Assembly (NCBI RefSeq): GCF_022410535.1
Contig: NZ_JAKNBL010000008.1
Location: 33,576-97,575, forward strand
Reading direction: 5' to 3'
DNA: 64,000 nucleotides
DNA from: Pelotomaculum terephthalicicum JT
GTDB lineage: Bacteria > Bacillota > Desulfotomaculia > Desulfotomaculales > Pelotomaculaceae
Part shown: piece after piece, positions 1-8,616 of the stretch
How positions within the stretch are numbered: position 1 is the stretch's first letter
Layout of the letters: the number at the start of each line of letters is the position of its first letter
Notes under the pieces: model-generated
The model's input: only the letters and a program-made list of their open reading frames with translations
Database searches by the model: none
What the model was told of the DNA's origin: nothing
Made by a program: the position numbers and the translations under genes

Positions 1-189
1 GGCGGCGGTATCAGCGGCCAGGCGGGAGCGATAAAAATGGGTATTGCCCGCGCGCTCGTTCAGGCAGATCCCAATCTTCGTCCCATGTTGAAGAAAGCCG
101 GTTTTTTAACCAGGGATCCGCGGATGAAAGAACGCCGGAAATACGGCTTGAAGAAAGCCCGCCGCGCGCCTCAATTTTCAAAACGTTAA
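1..189 (+). CDS. rpsI: 30S ribosomal protein S9, C-terminal part (5' end outside window)
   Basis: Reading frame 1 is open from the first base to TAA at 187-189 and gives 62 residues. They match the C-terminal half of S9: [11 protein letters not shown], then a basic segment with [18 protein letters not shown] and the terminal FSKR, which in S9 reaches towards the P-site tRNA. The N-terminal half lies outside the window, and its usual partner rplM would be upstream. A strong terminator follows at 239-265, so this is the end of that operon. Confidence 0.97.
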   Translation, partial: GGGISGQAGAIKMGIARALVQADPNLRPMLKKAGFLTRDPRMKERRKYGLKKARRAPQFSKR

Positions 190-238
190 ATACAATTCGT
201 GTGTTATTTTGCTTATTAATAATAGAACCATAGTCTAC

Positions 239-265
239 AAAAAAGGAAGGTTAACCTTCCTTTTT
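239..265 (+). terminator. Rho-independent terminator after rpsI
   Basis: A-rich lead, perfect palindromic stem GGAAGGTTAACCTTCC and a T-run. It closes the ribosomal protein operon. The A/T runs on both sides could also let it work on the minus strand. Confidence 0.85.
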
Positions 266-752
266 CATTTAGGACATTGCGATTTTCGAAAATTGTGAAC
301 AGGTGAATTCGTTCTTGCTTAGGAACAACAAAGTTTAGTGTCCCCTTGTTGAAATATGACCGTGTTCGAAAAATATTTTAGGTAGGCGGACCGGGATTAT
401 CCTCCGCTCTCTTCGCAGTTTTCATGTTACCTAAATAACATCGTTTTATCAACCGCTGAAACCAGACTGCTATAAGCTGCCTACGCGTCTATTTGAGCTT
501 TTCTGCATGCCTGCACGCGCTATAAAAACCGCATCCAGTGCTCCGCGTCGCTTCGGATAAACACCCGGTCCGGCAAGTCAAGCCTTTTCGAATACTACTG
601 TTGAAAGAGGTGAATACCTATTCCTTTTCGCCTTCATAAAAACCAATTATGAACCTTAAAATGACACGCCTTAAGGTCCGATTGCTTATAAACTATTCAT
701 TATGTTATGATGTAATAAGTTACCAGTTTCTGAGATGACTTTGGAGGCTCAA
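266..752. other. Intergenic region without a recognisable gene
   Basis: About 490 bases between the rpsI terminator and the Amj gene. No open frame with a good ribosome binding site and no known RNA motif was recognised. Several short GC-rich stretches (around 380-600) are broken by stops in all frames, so this may be decayed sequence or may hold an unrecognised small RNA. Confidence 0.4.
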
Positions 753-1625
753 GTGGAACGTTTGCTATTAGTCTTTTTATTGACGATTTTTATTAATTTA
801 ATAAATACGCTGACCCGCTCGTCCCGCCTCGCCGGTGTTCGCACAGGTCACCTGGCCACTGCCATTTCGCTTTTCGGCGTGGTCTACCTGGCGGCAAGTT
901 TTGCCAATACGCTTCAGGCGCCGCTGCTGGCTTCAACCGTGGAACAAATTATCGATCAAGCCTATGACCGGTCACTGTCGGCAGAACCCGGCGCTGCTGT
1001 TACCGATACGCTGGTTTACCAGGAGGCGCTGGCGGGTTTAAACGAAAAGCTGCGCTTTGTCATCCTCGGTGCCACTGTGGGGACTACTCTGGGCATTTTA
1101 CTTATCCCCAGCTTTGTAACGTCATTTTCCAACTCAATCAGGGCCTTCGGCCGGACAGGCTCAGTTTTTCGAGTAATACCGCTGGTATTGTTTTCTTTCT
1201 TCAGGCCCGGCGGCGGTATTCTCCGGCTGCGGTTCACCTCACTGCGTACGCTGAAAAAAATAATATTTAGAAAAATGGCCACTCCCGGCGCTTTTCTGGT
1301 TTGGAATCTGGCTAGCTACAGCCTGTGGACCGCCAATGTTTTATCCGGGCTTTATGCCGGCGCTCTTTATCCCGAGTACCGCTCCACCGCGGTGCTGATG
1401 GCGTCAATAGTGGGAAACGCCTCAATTGTGCTTAATGTGATGATGGTGGACCCGGTCCTGGCCAAGGTTACCGACGCGGTGGCGGCGGGAGAGCAGGATG
1501 AACTGGAATTGAAGCAAATAATTTTCTACCTGGCGTTGTCCAACCTGTTCGGAACCCTGTTCAGTCAGGTTATTTTTGTACCGGTCGCAAACGGGCTGCA
1601 AATATTGACCAGGTGGATCGCATAA
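753..1625 (+). CDS. amj: Amj-family lipid II flippase (DUF2837)
   Basis: A hydrophobic protein of 290 residues with about six membrane segments. The N-terminus ERLLLVFLLTIFINLINTLTRSSR followed by R-TGHLATAISLFG is characteristic of the Amj/YdaH family, the alternate lipid II flippase of Bacillus that can act in place of MurJ. It would move the peptidoglycan precursor across the cytoplasmic membrane. I chose GTG at 753 because GGAGG at 743-747 lies five bases upstream; an in-frame ATG at 735 has no such site. It stands alone between a ribosomal protein operon and cwlD. The assignment rests on motif resemblance recalled, not on a search. Confidence 0.82.
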   Translation: MERLLLVFLLTIFINLINTLTRSSRLAGVRTGHLATAISLFGVVYLAASFANTLQAPLLASTVEQIIDQAYDRSLSAEPGAAVTDTLVYQEALAGLNEKLRFVILGATVGTTLGILLIPSFVTSFSNSIRAFGRTGSVFRVIPLVLFSFFRPGGGILRLRFTSLRTLKKIIFRKMATPGAFLVWNLASYSLWTANVLSGLYAGALYPEYRSTAVLMASIVGNASIVLNVMMVDPVLAKVTDAVAAGEQDELELKQIIFYLALSNLFGTLFSQVIFVPVANGLQILTRWIA

Positions 1626-1627
1626 TC

Positions 1628-1788
1628 CAGTAGTCAGCAGTCAGTAGTCAGGAGATAAGGAGCGAGAGTCAAAAGCTTGGGAGTTGTGGTTTAGGAGTTA
1701 GGAATCAGGAATGAGGATAAGAGACTGGGTTTTTGGCTGAAATATTCTGAATTCAGGCTCCTGGCTCCTGAATACCCGAATATGCAAA
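1628..1788. repeat. Heptad inverted-repeat element, copy 1
   Basis: The left arm begins three bases after the amj stop with tandem seven-base units CAGTAGT, CAGCAGT, CAGTAGT, CAGGAGA. The right arm carries the complementary type (ATTCTGAATTCAGG, CTCCTGGCTCCTGAAT). The two arms could pair over a variable centre. Same family as the copies at 2704, 20043, 23152, 27026, 34309, 35630, 36527, 44401 and 45439. Confidence 0.75.
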
Positions 1789-1855
1789 CCAATTTTCATA
1801 ATCCTCTCTTAGACAGCATACTTTTTAAAAGGTAGTTGTCCTAGGGGGGATTTTT

Positions 1856-2668
1856 TTGCATTTAATGTTTATAAAAGCTTTCAAAATCAATAAACGCTAT
1901 TTGTTCGCCACTGCCTTTTTAGTGTTCCTGGCGCTGCCCGTGACTATGTATTTGGATGCCGGGGCGGCACGGGAATCCCAGGCGGTTTTGGCCTGGCCGG
2001 TTGTCGATAAGGTGATTGTCGTGGATCCCGGCCACGGGGGATTTGATCCGGGAGTTGTGGGTAAAAACGGTGTTATGGAAAAAGACATTAATCTGGCGAT
2101 TGGCAAGCGCCTGGCGGCTGAGCTCAAGCAGGCGGGGGCGACAGTGCTGATGACCAGGGAGACCGATAGCGACCTGAGTGAACCCGGCACAACCAGTTTG
2201 CTGGAAAAAAAACAGGAAGATTTAAAAAAGAGGGTGGCGCTGGCAAATGAACATAAGGCGGACCTCTTGATCAGCATTCATGTCAACAGTCATTCCTCTG
2301 AAGCTCCGCGCGGGGCTCAGACCTTCGTCCAGCCTGGTTTTTCTGAAAGTAAGAGGGCCGGTCAAATCATCCAGTCCGAATTGACCAACTTTTTAAAAAA
2401 CACCGACCGTTTAACAAAAGAGGCTGACTATTACATAACCAGGAACACTTCCATACCGGCGGTGCTGGTGGAAACCGGCTTCATTACCAATGCAAGTGAA
2501 AGCCGGCTTTTGCAGGATCCGGCCTACCAGGGCAAGGTGAGCCGGGCGATTTACGCGGGTATCGCCAGGTATTTCGCCGCGGCGGCGGAAGCCGGCGCGC
2601 CCTATTACAGTGAAGAAGTAATTAAGGTGTTCAAAGAACAGACTCCCGGTCCGTTAGGGGAACCTTGA
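1856..2668 (+). CDS. cwlD: N-acetylmuramoyl-L-alanine amidase CwlD, spore cortex maturation
   Basis: Amidase_3 protein of 270 residues. An N-terminal membrane/signal segment (about residues 13-30) is followed by the zinc amidase domain: VDPGHGGFDPG (first zinc His), a glutamate in the GVMEKDINL segment, ISIHVNS (second His) and VETGFITN with the catalytic Glu. CwlD with PdaA makes the muramic-delta-lactam of the cortex that germination enzymes recognise. TTG at 1856 is preferred because a G-rich ribosome binding site ends seven to eight bases upstream; ATG at 1865 is the alternative. It is monocistronic here, between two heptad repeat elements. Confidence 0.9.
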   Translation: MHLMFIKAFKINKRYLFATAFLVFLALPVTMYLDAGAARESQAVLAWPVVDKVIVVDPGHGGFDPGVVGKNGVMEKDINLAIGKRLAAELKQAGATVLMTRETDSDLSEPGTTSLLEKKQEDLKKRVALANEHKADLLISIHVNSHSSEAPRGAQTFVQPGFSESKRAGQIIQSELTNFLKNTDRLTKEADYYITRNTSIPAVLVETGFITNASESRLLQDPAYQGKVSRAIYAGIARYFAAAAEAGAPYYSEEVIKVFKEQTPGPLGEP

Positions 2669-2703
2669 GCCGCATATTCGCATATATTACTGCTATAAGG
2701 CAG

Positions 2704-2892
2704 GCAGTCAGGAGTCAGTATTCAGAATTCAGAATTCAGAATATTTCAAGACTAAAAACCATTCTCTCTTCTGATTACTGAACAATTATTGCTATAAAGC
2801 AGATATTGAGAATTTCAGGAGTCAGAATATTTAATGACTAAAATCATTCTTTTATTCTGACTCCTGATTTCTGACTCCTGACTCCTGAATAA
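2704..2892. repeat. Heptad inverted-repeat element, copy 2 (double)
   Basis: Left arm units CAGTCAGGAGTCAG, TATTCAG, AATTCAG, AATTCAG; a second shorter left unit (TTTCAGGAGTCAGAAT) near 2815; right arm ATTCTGACTCCTGATTTCTGACTCCTGACTCC ending just before the rmlA ribosome binding site. It looks like one element nested in, or next to, another. It fills nearly all of the cwlD-rmlA gap. Confidence 0.75.
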
Positions 2893-2905
2893 TTCGGAGG
2901 TCGTT

Positions 2906-3976
2906 TTGTTGAAGGCGCTTATTCTCGCGGGCGGGCGCGGCACCCGGCTCCGGCCGCTTACTTATACCACTGCCAAACAATTAATACCGGTAGCCAATAA
3001 GCCGATTATCAACTTCGTGTTGGAGCAGGTCAGCAGCGCCGGGATAAAAGATATCGGCATTATTATATCTCCGGAAACCGGCGGCCATATCAAGGAGGCG
3101 CTGGGGGACGGCTCGCGTTGGGGCGCGGTGCTCACGTACATTCTCCAGGAAAACCCGGCGGGGCTGGCGCACGCGGTAAAAATCGCCAGGAACTTCCTGG
3201 GTGATTCATCGTTTCTGATGTTCCTCGGCGACAACTTGATTCAGGGAGGTGTCGGCGCGCTGGTCAGGGAATTTAGCGCCGGCCGCAGCGATTCCATTAT
3301 TCAGTTAAAGAAAGTAAAAGACCCCCGGCAGTTCGGAGTGGCGGTGCTCGGGTCCCGGCAAGAAGTATTGAAGCTGGTGGAAAAACCCCAAGAGCCGCTC
3401 AGCGACTTGGCTCTGGTGGGTATTTATCTTTTTAACCGGGCGATACATACCGCCATAGACAGGGTCAAACCCTCCTGGCGGGGAGAACTGGAAATCACCG
3501 ACGCCATTCAGCAGATGGTTGACGCCGGTCACCGGGTGGAAGCCAGGCTGCTGGAAGGCTGGTGGCTGGATACCGGCAAGAAGGATGACATTTTGGAAGC
3601 CAACCGGGTAGTTTTGGACGAATACGCCGTCCGCCAAGTGGACGGTTCGGTCGACACCGCCAGTGAGATTTCCGGCAGGGTTGACATCGCCGCTGGCGCG
3701 GCAATAACCAACAGCGTCATTCGCGGGCCGGTGGTGATCGGGGAAAACGCCGTGGTCAAAGATTCTTTTATCGGCCCTTATACGGCTGTCGGCAAGGGCA
3801 CTGTTCTTGATCAGGTCGGGGTGGAATATTCAGTGGTGCTGGAAAACTGCCGGCTATCCGGCGTGGAACGGGTTGAAGACAGCCTGATCGGCGGCAATAC
3901 CCGGATCAGCCGCGCTGCCGCCGGCCGCCACGCCTGCCGCCTGTTCGTCGGAGATGACACGGAAATCATATTATAG
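2906..3976 (+). CDS. rmlA: Glucose-1-phosphate thymidylyltransferase, long form with left-handed helix C-terminus
   Basis: 356 residues. The N-terminal nucleotidyltransferase domain starts with [30 protein letters not shown] (signature [11 protein letters not shown] and the catalytic Lys) and continues to about residue 235; GEL(E)ITDAIQ and GWWLDTG are typical of RmlA. Residues from about 245 form hexapeptide repeats ([25 protein letters not shown]), as in the long archaeal/Gram-positive form. It makes dTDP-glucose from glucose-1-phosphate and dTTP. TTG at 2906 or 2909 follows GGAGG at 2896-2900. It is first in a three-gene dTDP-sugar operon. Confidence 0.9.
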   Translation: MLKALILAGGRGTRLRPLTYTTAKQLIPVANKPIINFVLEQVSSAGIKDIGIIISPETGGHIKEALGDGSRWGAVLTYILQENPAGLAHAVKIARNFLGDSSFLMFLGDNLIQGGVGALVREFSAGRSDSIIQLKKVKDPRQFGVAVLGSRQEVLKLVEKPQEPLSDLALVGIYLFNRAIHTAIDRVKPSWRGELEITDAIQQMVDAGHRVEARLLEGWWLDTGKKDDILEANRVVLDEYAVRQVDGSVDTASEISGRVDIAAGAAITNSVIRGPVVIGENAVVKDSFIGPYTAVGKGTVLDQVGVEYSVVLENCRLSGVERVEDSLIGGNTRISRAAAGRHACRLFVGDDTEIIL

Positions 3977-3993
3977 CCGCGGGGGGACTGAAA

Positions 3994-4998
3994 ATGAGAG
4001 TTTTGGTAACAGGCGGGGCGGGGTTTATCGGCAGCAATTTTATCAGGTACTTATTGGACCGGTATGATTACCGGATAATTAACCTTGATTCGCTAACATA
4101 TGCCGGTAATCTTGACAACCTGACCAATGTTGCGGAAAAATCAGGTTATAGCTTCGTGCGCGGTGATATCACGGACCGGAACTGTCTTGAGCAGATTTTC
4201 TCGCAGGGGATAGACGCCGTGGTCAATTTCGCGGCGGAGACCCATGTCGACCGCAGTATAATAGACGCCGGCGTTTTCGTGCGGACCAATGTCCTGGGGG
4301 TGCAAGAGTTGCTGGAGGCGGCCCGCAGGCATGGCATTAGGAGGTTTCTGCAGGTGTCTACCGATGAAGTCTACGGCTCGTTGGGAGAAAACGGATATTT
4401 CACTGAAGAGACCTCCCTGGCTCCCGGCAGCCCTTATTCCGCGAGCAAAGCGGCGGCTGATCTGCTCGCGCTGGCTTATCATCGCACCTTCGGCGTTCCG
4501 GTGAGCATTACCCGCTGCTCCAATAACTATGGGCCTTACCAGTTTCCTGAGAAGCTGATTCCTTTGATGGTCACCAACGCTCTGGAAGACAGGCCGCTTC
4601 CTTTATATGGAGACGGCCTGCACGTGCGGGACTGGCTCCATGTGCTGGACCACTGCGGGGCGCTGGATCTGGTGCTGCACCGGGGCAAGCCGGGGGAAAT
4701 ATACAACATCGGCGGCAACAACGAGCGGGCCAACGTAGAAATAATCCGCCTTATCCTGGCTGAACTGGGCAAGCCGGAATCATTGATTAAACACGTGCCG
4801 GACAGACCCGGCCACGATCGCCGCTATGCCATTGACGCCGCCAAGATTAAGGAAGAACTGGGGTGGCGGCCGGTATACACTTTCGAGCGGGGGCTGCGGG
4901 ACACCGTCAGCTGGTACCGCGCCAATAAAAAATGGTGGCGGAAAATTAAGTCCGGCGAATACCTGGAGTATTACGAAAAAATGTATACCGCCCGGTGA
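3994..4998 (+). CDS. rmlB: dTDP-glucose 4,6-dehydratase
   Basis: 334-residue short-chain dehydrogenase/reductase of the extended type. Visible are the NAD-binding GGAGFIGSNF, NFAAETHVDRSI, STDEVYG and the active-site YSASKAAAD (Tyr-x3-Lys), followed by NNYGPYQFPEKLIPL. These are diagnostic for RmlB, which converts dTDP-glucose to dTDP-4-keto-6-deoxyglucose. Its start is 17 bases after rmlA, with a ribosome binding site in the gap (GGGGGGACTG). It is co-transcribed with rmlA and the cupin gene downstream. Confidence 0.93.
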   Translation: MRVLVTGGAGFIGSNFIRYLLDRYDYRIINLDSLTYAGNLDNLTNVAEKSGYSFVRGDITDRNCLEQIFSQGIDAVVNFAAETHVDRSIIDAGVFVRTNVLGVQELLEAARRHGIRRFLQVSTDEVYGSLGENGYFTEETSLAPGSPYSASKAAADLLALAYHRTFGVPVSITRCSNNYGPYQFPEKLIPLMVTNALEDRPLPLYGDGLHVRDWLHVLDHCGALDLVLHRGKPGEIYNIGGNNERANVEIIRLILAELGKPESLIKHVPDRPGHDRRYAIDAAKIKEELGWRPVYTFERGLRDTVSWYRANKKWWRKIKSGEYLEYYEKMYTAR

Positions 4999-5033
4999 GC
5001 CCGGCCGGTGCGGCGGGTGAGGAGCGTAGCTTG

Positions 5034-5489
5034 ATGATTAAGGACGTGCAGGTAAAGAAACTGGTTAAACACTGCGATGACCGCGGCTTTTTTATGGAAA
5101 TATTAAGGGACGACGACCAATTGCTGTCCCGTTTCGGCCAGGCGTCGATGTCCAGGACATACCCCGGTGTGGTTAAAGCTTTCCATTATCATGAGCGCCA
5201 GGATGATTTGTGGTTCTTTCCGGTTGGCAGCGCCCAGGTTGTTCTGCACGACCTGCGCGAAGATTCGCCAACCAAAGGAGAGACAAATGTTTTTTACCTG
5301 GGTGAAGATAATCCAATCTTGCTGGTTATTCCCAAAATGGTGGCGCACGGCTACCGGGTGCTCGGCAGCATGCCGGCCCTGATCATCTATTTTACCACAG
5401 CCTCTTATGACCCGGGCAAACCGGACGAAAAGCGCCTGGCCTGGAATGATCCGGATATCGGCTTTGACTGGACCACGAAAAACAGGTAG
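5034..5489 (+). CDS. RmlC-like cupin (dTDP-4-dehydrorhamnose 3,5-epimerase family)
   Basis: 151 residues, shorter than classical RmlC (about 180). It keeps the DDRGFFMEI signature and a histidine in AFHYHERQ, where RmlC has its catalytic His. The position of the catalytic Lys in RmlC (GKLV) reads DDLW here. It could therefore be an epimerase of altered specificity or a different dTDP-keto-sugar isomerase. ATG at 5034 follows GGAG at 5021; TTG at 5031 is possible. No rmlD reductase follows, so the end product of the operon is not settled by the window. Confidence 0.7.
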   Translation: MIKDVQVKKLVKHCDDRGFFMEILRDDDQLLSRFGQASMSRTYPGVVKAFHYHERQDDLWFFPVGSAQVVLHDLREDSPTKGETNVFYLGEDNPILLVIPKMVAHGYRVLGSMPALIIYFTTASYDPGKPDEKRLAWNDPDIGFDWTTKNR

Positions 5490-5496
5490 AAATGGC

Positions 5497-5522
5497 AGAC
5501 CTCTGGAAAGGTCTTTTTTTTT
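5497..5522 (+). terminator. Terminator of the dTDP-sugar operon
   Basis: Stem AGACC/GGTCT with a short loop, then nine T residues, directly after the RmlC-like gene. Confidence 0.8.
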
Positions 5523-5625
5523 GAAAAAATACCGGCATTTCCACATAAAATTGGGGACAATAGAAAAAATATTATTAAAATATTATCGATTGCCAGGGGG
5601 GTGATGAGCGATTAACGGCAAGGGT

Positions 5626-6321
5626 TTGTTTTCGAAAAAAAAATTAATAATTTATGCGGCTTGCTTGCTGGCGCTGGCGGCAGGGCTGGTTTCACTGCAC
5701 GAAAGGCAGGCTGCGGCGCAAAACCCCAGCTTGTACCGGGGAAGCGCCGGGGATGATGTTTTTCGGGTGCAGCAACGGCTCAGCCAATGGGGGTATTATA
5801 ACGGCAGCCAGGATGGGTATTACGGTGACGGCACCTTTCAGGCAGTCATTAACTTCCAGCAAAACAACGGCATACCTGCCGACGGTGTCGTGGGACAGGC
5901 TACCTGGGACGCTCTCGGATTTAGCGTTCCCAGTGAGACGCCGGCTGTTTCCCGGGGCGCGGCCACCGACCGGGGTGATGTTACTCTCCTGGCCCGGGTG
6001 ATTGAGGGTGAGGCGGCGAACGAGCCGCTGCTCGGCAAGGTGGCTGTAGGCGCGGTTATATTAAACCGGACAAAAAGCGCTTCGTTTCCGCACTCAATCA
6101 GTGAGGTGATTTTTCAGCCGGAAGCTTTCGAGTCGATTGAAAACGGACAGGCGTACCGGCCCTTAAGCGAGGAATCCGTTCAGGCCGCCCAGATGGCCAT
6201 GGGTGGGTATGACCCCTCGGGCGGGGCGCTTTTTTTCTGGAACCCGGGCAAGTCCGTAAACCCGTGGATATGGAGCAGAAATATTGTCACGCAAATTGGC
6301 AACCACGTTTTTGCCCGGTAA
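5626..6321 (+). CDS. sleB: Spore cortex-lytic enzyme SleB
   Basis: 231 residues. Signal peptide/membrane segment at about 6-31, a peptidoglycan-binding_1 domain at about 36-98 (GDDVFRVQQRLSQWGYYNG, then DGYYGDGTFQAV and DGVVGQATWDAL), and a SleB/CwlJ hydrolase domain from about 115 (LLARVIEGEAANEP with the catalytic Glu, VGAVILNR, ending in ALFFWNP and IGNHVF). SleB is a lytic transglycosylase that degrades muramic-lactam cortex during germination. TTG at 5626 opens the frame. ypeB follows 13 bases downstream, the standard arrangement. Confidence 0.93.
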   Translation: MFSKKKLIIYAACLLALAAGLVSLHERQAAAQNPSLYRGSAGDDVFRVQQRLSQWGYYNGSQDGYYGDGTFQAVINFQQNNGIPADGVVGQATWDALGFSVPSETPAVSRGAATDRGDVTLLARVIEGEAANEPLLGKVAVGAVILNRTKSASFPHSISEVIFQPEAFESIENGQAYRPLSEESVQAAQMAMGGYDPSGGALFFWNPGKSVNPWIWSRNIVTQIGNHVFAR

Positions 6322-6334
6322 AGGGGGTTGTTTG

Positions 6335-7696
6335 ATGAGAAAATGGATATTAGCGGCGGTCATCGGCCTGCTGGCTTTGGCCGCGGCCGGTTCCTGGGGC
6401 TACAGCCAGTACACGGCCAACCGCAAACTGGAGAATTATCTGAGCAATAAGTACCAGCGCGCTTTTTACGATTTGGCAAGCCAGACTCAAAGCGTTGAAG
6501 TGCTCCTGTCAAAAAGCATGATTGCCTCTGACCCGCGCCTGGACAGCGCCCTGTTGATGGATATTCGCCAGCAGGCGGCGTTTGCCCAGTCCAACCTCGG
6601 CCAACTGCCGTTAAACGACGCGCTGGCCGGGCGCACGGCCAAGTTTTTGAGCCAGGTGGGAGATTATGCCGACAGTCTGGCCCGGCAGATCAACCAGGGC
6701 GAAGCTATTGACACCAAACACTGGGATACCCTGAACAGCCTTTACCAGCAGGCGGCTGCTTTAAACAGTGAGCTGCAGGGAATGCAGGCCGGCATGGCTC
6801 AGAACAATTTTTATTTTGGAGAAATGGTGCGCCAGGTTAGGGGCAAGCTGCAAAAAAACCCGGATGATCTGGCCACGACTGACTTTCAGTCAATGGATAA
6901 ACAGATGCAGCGCTACCCCGCGCTGATCTATGACGGGCCTTATTCAGAGCACCTGGAACGCACTGAACCCCGGGATTTGAGCGGACAGGGCGATGTGGAC
7001 GCGCCGGAAGCGGAGCAAAGAGCGCTTGCTTTTATTGACAAGCAGGATGGAGCCGACTACCAGGCCAGGGTTACCGGGACAACCAACGGGCGCATTCCGG
7101 CTCACCGGGTGGAAGTAACCCGGGTGGGCGGGCCGGACGGCGCGGCGACAGTACTGGATGTGTCCCGGCAGGGCGGCAAAGTAATCTGGATGATGAATTC
7201 CCGGCCGGTCGGCGGCCAGACTGTGAGCATTGAGGAAGCGCGGCGGAAAGCCCTGCAGTTCCTGGCCGGCCGTGGTTTTGGGGAAATGCGCTCGACTTAT
7301 TTCCAGCAGCACGGGAACTCAGTCACTTTTAACTGCGCGGCGCTGCAAAATGGCGTTACCCTTTATCCCGATTTGGTGAAGGTGACTGTTGCTTTGGACA
7401 GCGGCGAGGTTACCGGAACGGAAACCTCGGGTTACTTGATGTCCCACAGGCAGCGCCCCCTGCCGGAAGCCGCCGTTTCACGCGAGCGCGCGCGCGCGGC
7501 GATAAACCCGCGGCTGAATGTATCCGGGGGAGAGCTTGTGCTCATTCCGGTTGGGGTTTCAGATGAAAAACTGGCTTATGAGTTTCACGGCAAATTGGGG
7601 GAGGATTCCTACCTGATATATATTAACGCTGTCACCGGGCGGGAGGAAAATGTTTTAAAATTAATTGAAACGCCTGGCGGCACATTGACCATGTAA
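6335..7696 (+). CDS. ypeB: Germination protein YpeB
   Basis: 453 residues with an N-terminal membrane anchor (about 4-22), a helical region, and C-terminal PepSY-type repeats (for example EQRALAFIDK and EEARRKALQFL, each followed by a beta-rich stretch). YpeB is needed for SleB to accumulate and stay inactive in the spore. ATG at 6335 has GGGGG upstream and lies 13 bases after the sleB stop. Length agrees with the family (about 450). Confidence 0.93.
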   Translation: MRKWILAAVIGLLALAAAGSWGYSQYTANRKLENYLSNKYQRAFYDLASQTQSVEVLLSKSMIASDPRLDSALLMDIRQQAAFAQSNLGQLPLNDALAGRTAKFLSQVGDYADSLARQINQGEAIDTKHWDTLNSLYQQAAALNSELQGMQAGMAQNNFYFGEMVRQVRGKLQKNPDDLATTDFQSMDKQMQRYPALIYDGPYSEHLERTEPRDLSGQGDVDAPEAEQRALAFIDKQDGADYQARVTGTTNGRIPAHRVEVTRVGGPDGAATVLDVSRQGGKVIWMMNSRPVGGQTVSIEEARRKALQFLAGRGFGEMRSTYFQQHGNSVTFNCAALQNGVTLYPDLVKVTVALDSGEVTGTETSGYLMSHRQRPLPEAAVSRERARAAINPRLNVSGGELVLIPVGVSDEKLAYEFHGKLGEDSYLIYINAVTGREENVLKLIETPGGTLTM

Positions 7697-7713
7697 ATGT
7701 CTGGTTTTTCCGG

Positions 7714-7742
7714 TTGACACCTGAATGCGTTTGTGCTAATAT
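7714..7742 (+). promoter_or_regulatory. Sigma-A-type promoter for the T-box transcript
   Basis: TTGACA at 7714-7719, 17-base spacer, TAATAT at 7737-7742. This is close to consensus and sits just upstream of the T-box leader, so transcription should begin near 7749. Confidence 0.8.
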
Positions 7743-7749
7743 AACTTTA

Positions 7750-8042
7750 ATTTTATGGATTTATCAAAGCAAACGCAAGGCAATGAAGGGGAAGAAAGGC
7801 GCCGTTAATCGCCAGCGAGCCGGGGTATGGTGTAAGCCCGGTGGAGGAAAGCGCCAGGGCCGCCCTGGATGCCGCGGGTGAAAAATCCCTCCCTTGGGGG
7901 AGAGAATAAGCCGCCGCCGGCTTGCCGCCGTTAAACGGCAGGAGAGGGCTGTATGAGAAATCCCGAAAAGGGGTGAGGCATGCGGCCAAATAGGGTGGTA
8001 CCGCGAGAAGATCCCGTCCCTTTTGGGGGGCGGTTTTTTTTA
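7750..8042 (+). promoter_or_regulatory. T-box leader (tRNA-sensing riboswitch) with terminator
   Basis: The hallmark T-box AGGGTGGTACCGCG is at 7992-8005, followed by a terminator (CCGTCCC-TTTTG-GGGGGCGG and a T-run, about 8014-8042). Upstream, stem I can be drawn by hand: GGCA/TGCC at the base, an AATGA-type kink-turn strand at 7782-7786, a helix AGGG/CCCT (7787-7790 with 7863-7866), the specifier loop, then GGCGC/GCGCC, AGCGAG at about 7814 and a GGTATGGTG apical loop. The 3' side of the specifier loop reads AGGGCCG (7856-7862). GCC (Ala) followed by a purine fits the usual position best, but GGC (Gly) one base earlier is not excluded. It should raise expression of the two genes downstream when the matching tRNA is uncharged. 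Confidence 0.92.
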
Positions 8043-8136
8043 TTGTTTAAAGGATTGCTGATAAGCGGCTTTTTGATTACGGCCTAACATAAGCTGCATG
8101 GTCAATCCTCAGATCATCACGAAGGAGTGATATGGA

Positions 8137-8616
8137 TTGAGAGAGGTGCTGGAACTTCTCGAATCCGACGCCAGGCTCACCGCCGGCCAAATTGCCACCA
8201 TGCTCGGACGGGATGAGGAAGAAGTCGCCCGGATTATTAAAGAGTCGGAAGAAAAGAAACTGATCCAAGGTTATTTTACCCTGGTTGACTGGGATAAACT
8301 CGGAGCCGAGAAGGTTTCCGCAGTGATTGAAGTAAAAATATCACCGCAGCGGGACGTGGGTTTTGACGCCGTGGCCGAGCGCATCTACCGGTTTCCCGAG
8401 GTGCGGAGCGTCAGGCTGATGTCGGGCGCTTATGACCTGATAGTGATGATTGAAGGCGGCACAATGAAGGAAGTTGCTCATTTTGTCTCCTTTAAACTAG
8501 CTTCGATGGAGTATGTTCTCAGCACAGCGACCCATTTTGTCCTGAAAACGTATAAGCACCACGGCGTCATCATTGATGACAAAGAAGAAGACAGGAGGCA
8601 GGTGATCATGCCGTGA
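8137..8616 (+). CDS. Lrp/AsnC-family transcription regulator
   Basis: 159 residues: N-terminal winged helix-turn-helix (about 1-50, DARLTAGQIATMLGRDEEEV) and a C-terminal RAM/AsnC ligand-binding domain (about 65-150, with FPEVRSVRLMSGAYDLIVMIEGG). Such proteins sense amino acids and regulate amino acid metabolism. TTG at 8137 lies nine bases after AAGGAG; an ATG at 8132 in another frame is followed at once by GAT-TGA. It is co-transcribed behind the T-box and overlaps the aminotransferase gene by four bases (GTGA), so the regulator and enzyme are translationally coupled. Confidence 0.92.
   Translation: MREVLELLESDARLTAGQIATMLGRDEEEVARIIKESEEKKLIQGYFTLVDWDKLGAEKVSAVIEVKISPQRDVGFDAVAERIYRFPEVRSVRLMSGAYDLIVMIEGGTMKEVAHFVSFKLASMEYVLSTATHFVLKTYKHHGVIIDDKEEDRRQVIMP

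Noticed and set aside
1628..2892. Clustered CAGGAGTCAG-type repeats as a CRISPR array
   Set aside because: Units are seven bases, contiguous and degenerate, with opposite-strand copies; there are no constant-length spacers and no cas genes.
8132..8140. Two-codon minigene ATG-GAT-TGA before the Lrp-type gene
   Set aside because: Probably chance: TTG at 8137 has the better spacing to AAGGAG and nothing else supports a minigene.
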